DNA of 64,000 nucleotides from Talaromyces rugulosus (Eukaryota; Ascomycota; Eurotiomycetes; Eurotiales; Trichocomaceae): positions 2,108,001-2,172,000 of the forward strand of contig NC_049562.1 of assembly GCF_013368755.1 (NCBI RefSeq), read 5' to 3'. The position numbers were made by a program, and so were the translations under genes. The stretch's first letter is position 1, and each line of letters starts with the position of its first letter. The notes beneath the pieces are model-generated. The model saw nothing but the letters and a program-made list of their open reading frames with translations. It ran no database searches and had not been told where the DNA came from. Positions 23,401 through 35,192 of this stretch are shown here, one piece after another.

Positions 23401-23979
23401 AGTTTGCCAGTCCTCAAAATGGAATGAATGCACCAATGATGGTACAACAGCCGTCGGGCGGCCCATACATGGGTGTCCCTCAAGGAATGACCGGACAATA
23501 CAATCCTCATATGCAAATGTATTCCCCTAACCCAGCGTACGCCTACCCGCAGCCTGGTGGACCTCCGCCGCAACCACATAGCGGCTACCCTAGTCCCAGC
23601 CGCGGTGCACCTATGATGATGCACCAAGGCTCTCAGCCCGGTCAGCCGCCGCAACCAGTCATGTTCATGAATCCTGGTCAGCACGGGCAGCCAATGTATG
23701 CACCACAGCAACCTGGTGGTCATGGTGAGTTTTGATTTTACTAGTAACGTTTATATATACATGAGCTAATATTATATAGGACCCCCTCGTGGCTATCCGC
23801 AGCAACCTCACTATGGTTCTAGCCCTCACCAAAACCAACATTATCCACCGCATCAACATCGTGGACCTGGAAATAACTTCAACCCGATGCCACAAATGGC
23901 TCCTCAAGGGCCCTCTCAACCACCTCCGTCGGCAGCTGCTCCGCCCCCGCCGGCAGAAACATCTGAAGATACGAAGTGA
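20448..23979 (+). CDS. pbp1: Ataxin-2 homologue Pbp1
   Basis: Pbp1/ataxin-2 binds poly(A)-binding protein and RNA, forms stress granules and regulates TORC1 and poly(A) tails. Exons are 20448-20644, 20856-21036, 21095-21368, 21421-23724 and 23780-23979, giving 1051 aa with a continuous frame. The Lsm domain spans about residues 116-210 (LFLITSFIGLPATVATKNGE, then TFDLKDITDVTVANV, split by introns). The LsmAD domain follows (about 220-310, WDQFETNARLFGATTSYDE). A PAM2-like motif for PABP binding, FNVRAMEFKPNPAA, lies near residue 644. The C-terminus is rich in Pro, Gln, Gly and Met, as expected for a phase-separating protein. Intron 1 is long (211 nt). Confidence 0.93.
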
Positions 23980-25983
23980 ACAATGGGTAAAATCGTCTCG
24001 TCATGAGATGCCTGTATCTAAACACTCTCTTTGGAGGCAGTCCGGTATTTGAACTACCTCAACCAATCACTGCGGACCGATATCGCAGCATCGTATCAAA
24101 TCATTGATATATATTGGCCATGGTTCAGTGCATTGTGCATCTTAGATCTGTGGATAATCACCTTTGCCGATTCAAGTTTATGTTATGCGGGTGGCAGGAG
24201 GGGAGGATCTGCAGCCGGTACGTTGGATTAAGGGAACAATGTCTTTGGCAATGTTTCTTTGCTGGGGTGGCTCCTTAACATTTGGTAGTACACATGTTTT
24301 CTCTCTCTAGCGTATCGGTTGGATTAAGCATGGGTACTACTCGGCTTTTTCGGTGTGGAGGAATAGTATTAGCGATTTGATATTCACAAGGAAACTATCT
24401 CTGTTCTGTTCGGACAGGAATCGCTCGAGGTGGACTGGAAGGTTGAGACTACTGTTGAACAATTTTCTAGATAATGGTAGTTTCATCTAGCTAGCCAATG
24501 GGGAAATCTGGAACTGAAAACTACAGCTAAACATTGTACTCGGTAGTTCTTGTAAATGCTTGTAAATGCTGGCCTTGGTGAACGGCGCGTCCTATTCACT
24601 TATTTACACGTAGGCATCTATATAGACATTAACTTTTGACAACTTAACCCCAGCGTCAATATTTTCGTGTTGCCTTGTGGGAAATATTTTCCTATCGATC
24701 CAATTCTAGCAACTTGACCTGTGACTCGATTAGCATGCAAGTCCAGCGAGTATAGGTGAACAAAAACAAAAGCCAAAACAAAACAAAACAACAGCTTCTG
24801 AAAAAAGCCTATGTATATCTCCTCAGGTCTTTTCAGTTTATTAATTTTTTGGTCATCATTCTTAGCCCATAGCAAGCAAGACAAGGAAAAAAAGCAGCAA
24901 TGACATCCATCTCGCGGTGCCGAGTCAACGCATATCTGCCCCGAAATAACGATATCACCAGGTAAGTGAAAACCAATCCTGCAAGGGAGTAACTTGTCCG
25001 CCGAAGCCATTGGTTCTCTGTTTTTTCTTTCAAACCCTCATGGAAACGCAGCGGGCCGAGAACCCCATAATGCGGCGGTTGTTTCGTGAAAAAAAAAAAC
25101 AGTGCTTGATATGTGCTTGAATACCAAGGCAGTTCGTAGAGTAAACCTCAGAAAAAAAGAAAAAGACGAACAGCTCCCGTCGTAGAGCACTAGAGGTGCC
25201 TCGCTTTTTTCTTTCTTTTTCGTTTTGCTCTGCTTTGGAAATCCAAGGCACCTGCCTCAGAGGGCAATATAAAACTAGCTCCCCCTTTCCCTGAAGATGC
25301 TGATTTCAGGGAGAATGCAGTTGAAATAGCCCCTTCGAGATGGATCTGTCATGCGCTTTTTCTTGCCTTTTTCGAGCTTGTTTTGATAGTCTGACCTTTT
25401 ACCAAGTTTCGCATCATAGGAGAGAATAATGCAGAGAGACAAGCAAGGAATAACGGAGAAGCGTGTATCAAGAATAAATAAAACACTTACCAAGGTATCA
25501 AGCTGCAGCACATATAATAGGCTGTTGGCTAATACAAGGATAATAAGGATCGAAAGAAGTAGGTAAAAGGTAAAGAAGGGGAAAGAAGCTGGGATGTTTT
25601 CCAGGCGTCGTCGGGTGGATCAAGCCAAGATAGATTGGGACAAGCGGATCTTTTTTCTCCATGCCGCCAAGCACGGATCGCCTCTACGGAGGATAACAAG
25701 TTTGGTGCTGATAACACCGAGGCCCCCTCTGTTTACGCCAAAGTTACAGCCTGTGCCCTCGCTGGGGAAAAAATAAGACCGTCCTATAATTACACAAAGC
25801 AACACCATCTCATTCCTTTCGAAAAGCTATGGGCGAGTTTTCATAATATACAAACGCATCAAGTGGGATTATTGAGGGGGTTTCGCTATTGCGCGCCGCG
25901 CCACCTTCCTCAGGCTGCAAACGAGAGGGGAACACCGTGGCCGGACGACCTTCGCTTGAAAACAAAGGAGAGCACGCTTCAAC
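23980..25983. other. Two-kb gene-free spacer between pbp1 and the Scy1 gene
   Basis: It holds the pbp1 3' region and the promoter of the next gene. Several short frames exist, including one on the minus strand at 24833-25033 that begins only at TTG. None has support from splice sites or recognisable sequence. Confidence 0.5.
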
Positions 25984-28824
25984 ATGGATTTTTTAAAGTC
26001 GGCTGTCGCATCGGCAATAGCAAAAGGAAGCTCTCTTCCCTTTTCGCTTGGAGACCGGGTGGATGGAAACGACACGCTGTGGACACTGCATAATGCAACC
26101 AAACGGGTGCGCTCATTCTGAAACCTTCTGGTTTTGAGTTGTCGAATGCTGGAAGACAAGTGCTGACACTGTCCTGGTCGGCATATTAGGACGACGGCTC
26201 TAATTGCAGCGTGTTCACATTCGACATCAATGCAAACAAGTCTCGACTTCCTCTGGCCAAGAATGCGATGCGCAAATGCCGCACATTGAGGCATCCCGGC
26301 GTTCTGAAGGTGCTGGATACAATAGAGGTATGCTGTCATGAGTAGGAACTATGGCAAAACAAAGCATGGTTAACCTACGGCACACAGACTGAATCACATA
26401 TTTATATCGTCACCGAACGAGTCACGCCCCTTTCCTGGAATGTGAAACGGAAAAGTATCAGCGAAGAGACCGCCAAATGGGGGATCTATACTGTTGCTGT
26501 AAGCTAGCAGAGCCATCACATATAAAGCTGTGTCGCTAACTCTTGGGTACTATAGTCTACGCTCAAATTTATCAACGAGGACGCTTCTTCTGTGCACGGC
26601 GCCGTTCGGGTTCCTTCCGTATATACAAGTGAAAGCGGAGAGTGGAAGCTGGGTGGGTTTGATATATTAAGCTCTATGAATGATGACGAGGCAATTATAT
26701 ATGTGGGTTGAGATGGGCCTTGGTTCCAGAAAAGACTACCTGCTAACGCAAAAGGCAGACATATGGCAGTCTCGTTCCAGACTCTGCACGTTATACCCCT
26801 CCAGAGATCAACAAAGGCGGCTGGGAGGCAATTAAGCGAAACCCCTTGGCTGCAGTGGACTCATTTGGCCTCGGGATTCTGATATTCGAAGTTTTTAATG
26901 GAAGTTTCGCCGGGGCAGATCAGGTTGGAAAGACCACAAACGTGCCCCCTAGCATGCACCAGAGTTATCGAAGATTATGTGCGGCAAATCCCAAGATACG
27001 AATCAGCGCTGCAAACTTTGTCGACCAGGGCAAGAAAATTGGCGGGTTTTTTGAGACACCGCTGATCCGGCTAACGGACGACGTCGAAAGCCTTGGACTG
27101 AAAAATGATTCTGAAAGAGATGAATTTCTCAAGTGAGTCTTTCTTGTTAAAAGTATCAGGCACCGTTTCTAACCTCCCTCAAAGTCAATTAAGCCAAGTA
27201 TCTGAAGACTTCCCGGAAGAGTTTTTCAAAATGAAAGTGTTACCAGAGCTCTTGAAATCGGTAGAATTCGGTGGCGGCGGACCCAAAGTTCTCACTGCTG
27301 TTGTCAAAATAGGCACAAAGCTCACTGACGATGAATATGCATCGCGGATTACCCCAGTCCTTGTTCGACTATTTGCCAACCCAGACCGTGCTTTGCGGGT
27401 CAGCTTGCTGGACAATCTGCCCCTGATGATCGACCGCTTCTCGCAGAAGCTTGTCACGGACAAGATCTTCCCACAGATGGTAAGTGAAGCGCTCTCTTGA
27501 CATGTGTGGACAGATTCTTATATCTATAGACATCTGGGTTCACCGACGTTGCCCCCGTTGTTCGAGAGCAGACCGTCAAGGCGGTCTTGACTGTTATTGG
27601 TAAACTGTCTGATAGAGTAATCAACGGAGAGCTGCTTCGGTTCTTGGCTCGCACTGCAAATGATGAACAACCAGGTATTCGTACCAACACGACAATCTGC
27701 CTGGGCAAGATTGCCAAAAACCTCTCACAAAACGTGAGTTTTCAATTTTTCTTCCGTGTGATTATTTGACAGCTAATTAATACTGGCGGTAGACACGGAC
27801 AAAAGTGCTTATTGCAGCGTTTTCGCGCTCTGTGCGAGACCCCTTTGTACATGCGCGTAACGCCGGATTACTCGCCTTTGCAGCGACGATTGACAGCTAT
27901 TCAGAAGATGATTGTGCTAGCAAGGTCTTGCCGGCTTTGTGCCCTTCACTGCTAGACAGAGAGAAGTAGGCGGCATTCACCCTGGGTTTATATGACTTTT
28001 ATACTAATCAAGTAATCAGACTCGTGCGCGACCAAGCCAACAAGACCCTCGACTTGTTTCTACAGCGTGTTCGACAACATGGCAGCACCTTGGCCGACTC
28101 TGTTCTGCCGCCCCCGAGCGATACCTCTGCGGCGAACAATACTAATGCAGCTCGCATTGGGACATCGAATGATACGTCGTGGGCTGGATGGGCCATTTCT
28201 TCGTTTACCAACAAGCTCACGGCTGCCAACGGAGAAATCCAACCCACCAGCAATGGGAACGCATTGACTGCTGCCGAATTGGCGCGACCTTCATCTGTAC
28301 CTCAACCGGCCCATGCTCCTGTAGCCGAAACCCTACATTACACTCCTTCTAGCCTCAAGGTTGCGCACCCTCTTGTCCGGGCCTCCTCTGAAACCGCGGC
28401 CAAGGTGACGACGACGACGACGACGATAGACGATATGGTAGAAGAAGATTACGACGACGCCTGGGGTGCTGATGCATGGGACCAAGACGACGGACAAGCT
28501 GAAGACAAGGATGACGAGGACGCATTCTTCGACACACCAGCCAGCCCGGCGCCAGCTCCTGCACCAGCGCCTGCGGCAGTGCCCTATGATGACGGAGGCG
28601 AACCCGATTTTGCCGGGTGGCTGGCGGCTCAGTCCAAAGCCAAGACCAAAAAGCCACTATTATCCAAGAACAAAACCTCTTCTGCTTCAGCGGATCTTCC
28701 CATACGGTCCACTGGCACTTCGAAAACGCCTGCGACGACGCGGGCCTCGAAACCAGCCAAGATTATAGACACGAAACCGAAAGAAGCTGAGGGTGAAGAA
28801 GATGGCTGGGGCGACGCTTGGTAA
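25984..28824 (+). CDS. Scy1-family pseudokinase (Cex1/SCYL1-like)
   Basis: SCYL1/Cex1 proteins are catalytically dead kinases with HEAT repeats that act in COPI traffic and tRNA export. Exons are 25984-26106, 26190-26327, 26388-26498, 26556-26702, 26759-27132, 27185-27479, 27530-27733, 27793-27965 and 28020-28824, giving 789 aa, the family length. The kinase-like region (1-300) has [12 protein letters not shown] and [10 protein letters not shown]. The catalytic loop lacks the HRD aspartate (SSVHGAV), and GGFD stands where DFG is expected. HEAT repeats follow ([20 protein letters not shown] onward). The C-terminal part is disordered and acidic, with a GAC-encoded Thr/Asp run, and ends in the typical WGDAW tail. 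The first donor is a weak GTGCGC. Confidence 0.9.
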
Positions 28825-29769
28825 TATGATAAAAGTTGGTGATTACCATGTCAATTAATTACATTGTCTAGATACGTTTCTTTTCTTGGGATATATTAGG
28901 ATTGGAGCGTGTGTGTGGTTGTGGATAATAATAATAGTCATGGCCGGATATTCAACGACCTGCATACATCAACTGATCTTTTGCAGCTAAGCACCAAAAC
29001 CAACACGCTTGACGTCAACAAGCCTTTAGGCGATTTAACAATAGCACTAAAACACCAAGAAACAATAATAATCCTCGTTAATCCCAGCCGAATTCCATCT
29101 GGGGGCCAAATAACAAATACTCCGCAGGTGAAACAGAAAAAAAGAAAACAATTCATGCAAGGCATGTCAATAACCAGCCAGGCTCAATAAAAGAGCTGCC
29201 TAAAGTCATTTAATACCTGCAGTATAGTGTAGCACAGTGCTGTGCTGTGGCTTGGGCTGGCTTGATTGTTGGGCTGTGCTCTGCAGTACCAGAGAGATCA
29301 ACAGATCGCGTTTCTAAAATAAGCTCGCGCGGTAAGGCTCCAGCGTTCTAACTTCTCGTTCTCCGACCCGATGCTTCTCTCCCCACATTAAATATTTAGA
29401 ACCTCCAACGTCACACCTGTCACCCACCGCCTCCACCTCTTGGGAATTTCATAAAACGGTTTATTGATGGTCAAGCGTCGACTGTGTGACCCTTGGGTAG
29501 AAGCAACAGCAGGCGATTCTAGCGAGCGAATCGTCTTGTTCGGTCGTCTACCTAGCAATCTGGATATAACCAACCGTTTATTGATCTGAATCCCGAACCG
29601 ACATTTCTGCAACGCTCTGAGAATTCTATCTGTGTTGATAACTAGTTCAATCAAGGAATAGTACTCTGTTTGGCACCAAATCGGGAACGCGCGCAAAACG
29701 CGTGTGAAATAGAAGAAAAAGGAAACATACTCATCCACTCGACTTGTTGTTGTCTGTGACTCTTGCGAA
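28825..29769. other. Spacer between the Scy1 gene and the 829-aa protein gene
   Basis: This is the 3' region of one gene and the promoter of the next, both on the plus strand. It includes CTGTGCTG/GGCTGG repeats near 29235-29280. No gene or tRNA is seen. Confidence 0.5.
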
Positions 29770-32259
29770 ATGGACCCCACTGAAGAAGAAGCTCCTCCTC
29801 CCCCATATTCTGCGATTGACCCTTTGCAGTCGCAAACGGCCAACAATACAGGATCTAGTGTTGCTAGTGAAAGCCAGGCCAGTCGCGATATCCCAACTGG
29901 CCATGGCAATGAATCCCGGTCTGATTCGCGACCTCTAGAGACGTCCCTTTCGGAGATTCATATTCACGACAATGTCGATAACAATAGTCGTAGAACGCTT
30001 TCACCATCGAATGTACCAGTTATCACAGCTACTGAATCGCCGCAAGCAGAAAGCTCGTCTGCCATACAGCCCGCCCATTTCGCTTCAGCCGCAGGTTACT
30101 TTGCAGACCGAGGCTTTCCATCTGACAACGAGAAGCGCGACACGCTGGTTCACCATCTAACGATATATGCTCGCAGTCAGGGAAAAGACTTTCCCCGAAG
30201 ACCACGGTGCTGGAGAGCCAGAGCGGCTGAAATCAGCCAGCACGATTGGGATACATTTCTGAATTTCTTGTTTCCATCCAGCCTGGGGCCCGCAGCACTA
30301 TCGTCGCACCTGCATCGGCGAGTGCGCGCAGAGATTGAACGAGATCGAAAGGATCGCCCGCAGGAGACGGACGACGAGCGATGTGCGCGTCTGGATGCAG
30401 TCATTACGGAATGGAATGACCATTTCTTCAACCCTCGTGGAACATACGTGACATGGGTGTATATTGCGGATTTGGAAAACGGGCCAACGTCACCTTTGTG
30501 TCCTAATTGCTATCCTCAAGCCACAGAAGCTTCTCGAAACCACAGCAGGCTGTCCCGTTCGCCGTCTCATAACGCTCCCATTCCTGTCTCGACAGAGCAG
30601 CCAGTGCACAGGATACCGAGAAGACCGGTGCCGCGTGTTACGTATCCAGGCCCCGAGCAAGAGAGCCAGCGCTCAAGCGTTACGCTTTCCCCTCTATCGG
30701 GAGCTACTAGTACCACTAGCTCTCCGACAACGCTCGATCATCCTGCTACTCTTCCCCTTACGAAGTCTTATCAAAATTCTTACACGTCGACTTACCCGTG
30801 GCCAACAAACCCCGTCGCATGGGCTAGCCAAGTGAGTCTACGAGCACAGCAATATGCCGAGAAAATAACCAGCCAGGCTCAAGAATACGGAAGAGCAATC
30901 GAAGAGAGTGCGCTGGCTCGCTCGAGACAAGTCGAACAGTACAGCAAAAGACTCGAAGACAACGCAATAGCACACGGAAGACGGCTCGAAGAGGCTGCGT
31001 TGGCAAAGGGCCGAAAGATCGAACACGCGGGTGACCGTCTAGGCAATTGGGCAACTGGAATGACTGGAATAGCGCGTCGTCGTACGACGTCAAACGCTCT
31101 ATCGGCGTATGAAGAGACAGACAGTATGACATCTCGCTCGGTGGACGATGTGCAGTCGACGTCGCGACGGCTGTCAGCAGCATCGTCTATTGGCTCGATC
31201 GAGTCTCTTTCGTCGATTGACTCTATATCCACCACGTCCGAGCTGGAACCGGACGACCTCGCTGCGGTGCGCGCACAACTGACATCGCTGGATGAATACC
31301 ACCATCGCGATCTCCACAGCGCCACAGTTGGTCTACGCGGCCATATCCGGATCCTGCAACAGACCCGACGCGATTCTCGATTTCTGTTGCCCCGTGTGGG
31401 CCAGAGGGGCTCTTGGGGACGATGGGATTCTCCAGACGACGAAAGACAGCGCGAGAGCCGGCGTGTGCTGATGAAAGAAGAAACCCGGCTTCTGCGCGAG
31501 GCGTTTCGTGAATCGGACCGTCGCGCAAAGCAAGAAATTCGAGAACTGCAGCGAGCCAGACGGAACCGCAAACTGCAGTGGCAGCACCATCAGCACAAAA
31601 TGAGTGTACCGTCTCTAAACATCGACAAGACAACGTCGAATCTCGAGTTAGGGGCTGACAAGGAAGTGTCGATGCCAGCTAAAGAAGAGGGTGCTCCGAT
31701 CCATCGACCAGCAAGCTACCCTATACCAACAGAGCGAGACCACACGGCAGCAGCAGCACAAGTCCCTGCTATGAACCCTCACGACGCAGCCAAGGCATGG
31801 GCGAATGCCCAACGAGTTAAAGCAAAGGAACTCCAAAAGGCCAACAAGAACAGAATCAAAGAAATCCAAAAACAGTACAAGGAAACGGAAAAGAAACAGA
31901 AAAAACTATCAAAGAAGAACAAGGGGAGACACTATCTGACATCGGCATCGACGTCGCAAATCATGCTAGACCAGACATCCTCTGCGTCTTCATTGTCATT
32001 ATCCACGGCGAACCTGGCGGCAGCAAACCGTCATCGGCTCTCGTCAGGCTTTACTGATATTCCCTCGTTGTCTCGACAGCCCGAGTCGACGTCGGCTGCA
32101 TCTATTCGGTCAGACCAAAATGCTGAAGGGCCGCCGCCGCCGCCTTTGCCCAGTGCAGACTGGCGACGACAGCGAAGTGAATCTGAAGTGCCTCCTCCTC
32201 ATCATTATGCATTTGAGCTGGAGGGGGATAACGAATTATTGAGAAAAAGACAAGGCTGA
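29770..32259 (+). CDS. Uncharacterised 829-aa protein with PPxY motif and amphipathic repeats
   Basis: A single long exon from ATG 29770 to TGA 32257-32259. I do not recognise a named family. Visible parts are an N-terminal PPPPYS sequence (residues 10-15, a PPxY-type WW-domain ligand), a Ser-rich linker, and a folded-looking block at about 110-240 rich in Trp and Arg (RPRCWRARAAEISQHDWDTF; WNDHFFNPRGTYVTWVYIA). A CPNC pair follows. Helical repeats of the type YxxxIEExALAxSR lie at about 355-425. A basic coiled coil lies near 565-605, and a Lys-rich helix near 680-720 (KNRIKEIQKQYKETEKKQKK). There is no signal peptide or membrane helix. It may be a peripheral membrane or scaffold protein; this is inference only. 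Confidence 0.75.
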   Translation: MDPTEEEAPPPPYSAIDPLQSQTANNTGSSVASESQASRDIPTGHGNESRSDSRPLETSLSEIHIHDNVDNNSRRTLSPSNVPVITATESPQAESSSAIQPAHFASAAGYFADRGFPSDNEKRDTLVHHLTIYARSQGKDFPRRPRCWRARAAEISQHDWDTFLNFLFPSSLGPAALSSHLHRRVRAEIERDRKDRPQETDDERCARLDAVITEWNDHFFNPRGTYVTWVYIADLENGPTSPLCPNCYPQATEASRNHSRLSRSPSHNAPIPVSTEQPVHRIPRRPVPRVTYPGPEQESQRSSVTLSPLSGATSTTSSPTTLDHPATLPLTKSYQNSYTSTYPWPTNPVAWASQVSLRAQQYAEKITSQAQEYGRAIEESALARSRQVEQYSKRLEDNAIAHGRRLEEAALAKGRKIEHAGDRLGNWATGMTGIARRRTTSNALSAYEETDSMTSRSVDDVQSTSRRLSAASSIGSIESLSSIDSISTTSELEPDDLAAVRAQLTSLDEYHHRDLHSATVGLRGHIRILQQTRRDSRFLLPRVGQRGSWGRWDSPDDERQRESRRVLMKEETRLLREAFRESDRRAKQEIRELQRARRNRKLQWQHHQHKMSVPSLNIDKTTSNLELGADKEVSMPAKEEGAPIHRPASYPIPTERDHTAAAAQVPAMNPHDAAKAWANAQRVKAKELQKANKNRIKEIQKQYKETEKKQKKLSKKNKGRHYLTSASTSQIMLDQTSSASSLSLSTANLAAANRHRLSSGFTDIPSLSRQPESTSAASIRSDQNAEGPPPPPLPSADWRRQRSESEVPPPHHYAFELEGDNELLRKRQG

Positions 32260-32398
32260 AGGGAAAGAAACTATTTTATATACGAGTTCCTTTTTTTAAG
32301 CGATTTAGGACATTCATGCAATAACGCAAACATTTGAAATCTCATGGCAAAACTATGCTAGTAGTAGGCAGCTTTTCTTTTTTTAAGTGTCTTCGTAT

Positions 32399-33220
32399 CT
32401 ATCTCGCCGCAGATTCATTCCTCTCCACCAAATCACCTACACCCAGTCCCCTACCGACCTTGACGCGAACCATCTTCTCCTTCTCCTTGTCTTCACCATT
32501 CTTTCCAAGATCGCCCACGGGTTCGCCCTCATCTGCATGCTCATCATCCCCATCCTTCTTTTCCTCGGCAGCAGCCGCGGCAGCAGCAGCAGCATCTTCT
32601 TTGTCTACTTCAGTCCAGTCCAGCCACATAGACTTGAGATCGAGATGCATGGCATACGCATCCTCGCCATCCGCATAGTATTTGCTCTCGATTTTTTCAA
32701 CCTCGAAGCCCAGCGTGTCGCGGTACAGGCGCAGCGCAGCGTTGTTGGAGACACGCACGTGCAGGGAGACGTAGTGCGCGCGATGGGACTCGGCCATTGC
32801 GCGTTCTGGACGTGCATTAATTTTAGCATTAAATAAAGAAATATAAAAAAAAAAAAAGGGGGAGGGAAACTTACGGCTCATCCGCATCAACCTCTCTGCA
32901 ATCCCCAACCGGCGATGCGTGCGCATCACACTCAAACTCGTAATATGCCCATGCGCCATCCCATCCGAGGGCTCTTCTTCCATCTTGGCCAGCACATACC
33001 CGACAACCTTGGGATAAGAATGGTCATAGCCCCGTCCATTGCCGTAACCACCCTTGGGTCGTACTACGGCGACGAAGCTGAGTTGCGGCCATGTGAGCGC
33101 GTGGTACAGGTAGTACTTGAGAAAGTAGTTTTCGGGCAGGTTGGTGATGTTGCAGGTTTGCACCGAGGGGAGCAGGTTGATGTATGAAGGAAAAGAAGAG
33201 AGGGGGAGGATGTCGACCAT
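32399..33220 (-). CDS. naa10: NatA N-terminal acetyltransferase catalytic subunit Naa10/Ard1
   Basis: Naa10 with Naa15 acetylates nascent chains starting with small residues after Met removal. Exons are 33220-32875 and 32805-32399, giving 250 aa. The GNAT core is clear: [42 protein letters not shown], the acetyl-CoA loop RRLGIA, then [18 protein letters not shown] and [12 protein letters not shown]. Relative to the usual family an insertion ([14 protein letters not shown]) interrupts the strand before VVGYVLAKM. The C-terminus carries an acidic tail with a nine-Ala run. The intron has GTAAGT and a long A/T tract. It converges on the 829-aa gene with only 139 nt between. Confidence 0.93.
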   Translation of the reverse strand: MVDILPLSSFPSYINLLPSVQTCNITNLPENYFLKYYLYHALTWPQLSFVAVVRPKGGYGNGRGYDHSYPKVVGYVLAKMEEEPSDGMAHGHITSLSVMRTHRRLGIAERLMRMSRKFPSPFFFFYISLFNAKINARPERAMAESHRAHYVSLHVRVSNNAALRLYRDTLGFEVEKIESKYYADGEDAYAMHLDLKSMWLDWTEVDKEDAAAAAAAAAEEKKDGDDEHADEGEPVGDLGKNGEDKEKEKMVRVKVGRGLGVGDLVERNESAAR

Positions 33221-33738
33221 TTTGTCTCCTTCTTTCTGTCTATCTGTGTACTATGTCTGTTTGATCTCGACGGGAAAAAAAGGCTTTCGGTGGTGTTTCG
33301 GAGCGGGGTTCGTTGGTTCTGGCAATTGGCCGCGGATAGGGTTTTGTTTGGTGGGTTTCTGTACTGTAGACGTACTGTTACTTTTTTTTTGTGGCCGTCT
33401 ATGCGAGAGAATGAATGTGGTAGACGCTCGAGGGTGTCGCTGGGTATATTAGGTGCTGGTGTCGCCAGATCTGTTGTCTTGACGATGCGGGACGGCGCCG
33501 AGCGGAGCTGCTTGAACACCTGACTAGCACGGGACCGGCGCTTAGGGTTTAGGGTGCGGTGGTACAAATAAGATCAAAGGAACAATAAATATGTTAATAA
33601 TGTGTTCATATTACTAAATACAGTAATTATTCAATTGCTGTCGTAGCTGCTAATTAAAAGACCGCCAACTCCATCAACACCTGGATAATGAAAATCGCTC
33701 GCAACGTGAGGTATCATAAAGCCGAGTTATATGCAAAA
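33221..33738. promoter_or_regulatory. naa10 promoter with telobox-like repeat
   Basis: This holds the naa10 promoter and the 3' end of the PLC-like gene. Two telomere-like units, TTAGGGTTTAGGG, lie at 33542-33554, equal to a telobox on the naa10 strand about 320 nt before its ATG. Confidence 0.5.
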
Positions 33739-35192
33739 TCACATCAAAGTCAGAATAATACTGACTGTAATCGCCATCAACACAACAGTCATTTTGTCAA
33801 GAGGGCTTGACACGGACGCCGCCGAAGTGTCGCTTCCACAGCAATGGCCGTTATAGGTGACGTTGTTCATCTGCGCAGCGACCTCGAAAACGGAGCCATT
33901 GGTGCTGCCTTCGTTGTAGTAGTCAACTAGAAGAAAGTTTGGAGGCCGGTTCCAGTCATCTGTTAAAAAACGTAAGCACATTGTCAATATTGCAACAAAA
34001 ATCAAAACTTGCCTGTGCAGTTTCTTGCCATGCTGCCAAGGCTACCAAAACCGGAGACAGCGTTGGTCTCATTTATCACGGCTGTGTTGGGCACGAGCAA
34101 ATCTGCGCCGGCAAAAGAAACTTCCAGGTTGAGGTTGTGATTGGCCATGTATAAACGATTTTTGGCATCCGCCGAATCTAGATTTGGCGGTCTCTGGACG
34201 GTGCAGGGAAAGTTACGGTCCGTTGGCGAAAACGTCGTCTCCCACAATTGACTGAACTCGTCTAGGATATAGGGGACGGCAGTCTGGTTGGCCTGGTAGT
34301 CCATGAAGACGATGGCTCGTTTGCCAGTCAGGATCAAATTGGACAGTGTTGGCCAATCATCCAAGCCCATCGGGACTTTGGGTGGCAAGTAGACGTATTT
34401 GGACAAGCCTGAGTTGATAATAGGGTCGGTGAAATTGCCGACTGGAACCAGGTCGAAATTGCCCATCACGATAGAAATCACTTCGTACGGATTTTGCTGT
34501 AGCCATTGGACAACGGTAGTCAAGTAGGCTTCGAGGGTTCCAACATTCAGCAAGGAGCACGAAGTATGGCAAAGGTACATGGTGTTGTTTTGGTAGTGGG
34601 CTTGGAATTGAACTAAGGCATTGTTAGACAAGCTACATCAGAACGGAGAAGAAAGCGTACGCATGCGAATGCCATCATTCAGCTGGGTTGTTACTGGGTA
34701 CTGCTGATTGGAAGCGAGATTGCCCTTTCGGTCAAAGGGACTGTTATGAGCGGTCACAAAGGTGATGTTGGAGTAGCTGCGATCGCAAAACTCGACATAT
34801 CCGTTGCAAGGCTGGGTGTTTGTGGCCGACGGGATGGCCGAAGTGGCTGTACCCGATACTGTTGCATTGGATGTGCTCTGGCTACCGACAAGCACGGTCT
34901 TTGTGTCTGAAGAAGTAGAACTCTCGGAAGCGTTGCCCTTGGATGCGGTGGGAATTGCGGTTATGGACCCGGTGGTGGGCACGGTCGTTGTGGCTGTGAC
35001 GGATTCATAGGTGACTGATCCGGTCGCGACATCGATGCTCATGGGATCTCTGGTGCCTTGGATGGTAAGAACCGTCCCACCAGCGGCTGTGGTGGTTAGG
35101 CTGGTAGCAGCATCAGTCGCAGAATCGGCAGCAGTATCGGCAGCAGCAGAGACGACAGCCAGCAGAGCTGGAGCGACCCATAGGGACCGCAT
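33739..35192 (-). CDS. GPI-anchored PLC-like phosphodiesterase
   Basis: A 450-aa secreted or surface protein of the PI-PLC-like (TIM-barrel phosphodiesterase) superfamily. Exons are 35192-34661, 34612-34013 and 33959-33739. A signal peptide (residues 1-18) precedes a Thr/Ser-rich region. The catalytic-type domain starts at FVTAHNSPF with its His, then QLNDGIRMLQFQAH and a second His in LCHTSCSLL. The C-terminus has a hydrophobic GPI-type tail (MTVVLMAITVSIILTLM). The second intron (53 nt) starts with GC, in the strong context AG|GCAAGT. No GT donor nearby restores the frame. Aspergillus homologues are often called Tat-pathway signal proteins, which is misleading. The substrate is unknown. Confidence 0.87.

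Noticed and set aside
24618..25251. Minus-strand frames with a possible membrane segment
   Set aside because: One begins only at TTG, the frames are short, there is no splice-supported extension, and the sequence resembles no known family.
33542..33554. Chromosome end
   Set aside because: Only two telomere-like units are present and ordinary genes continue on both sides.
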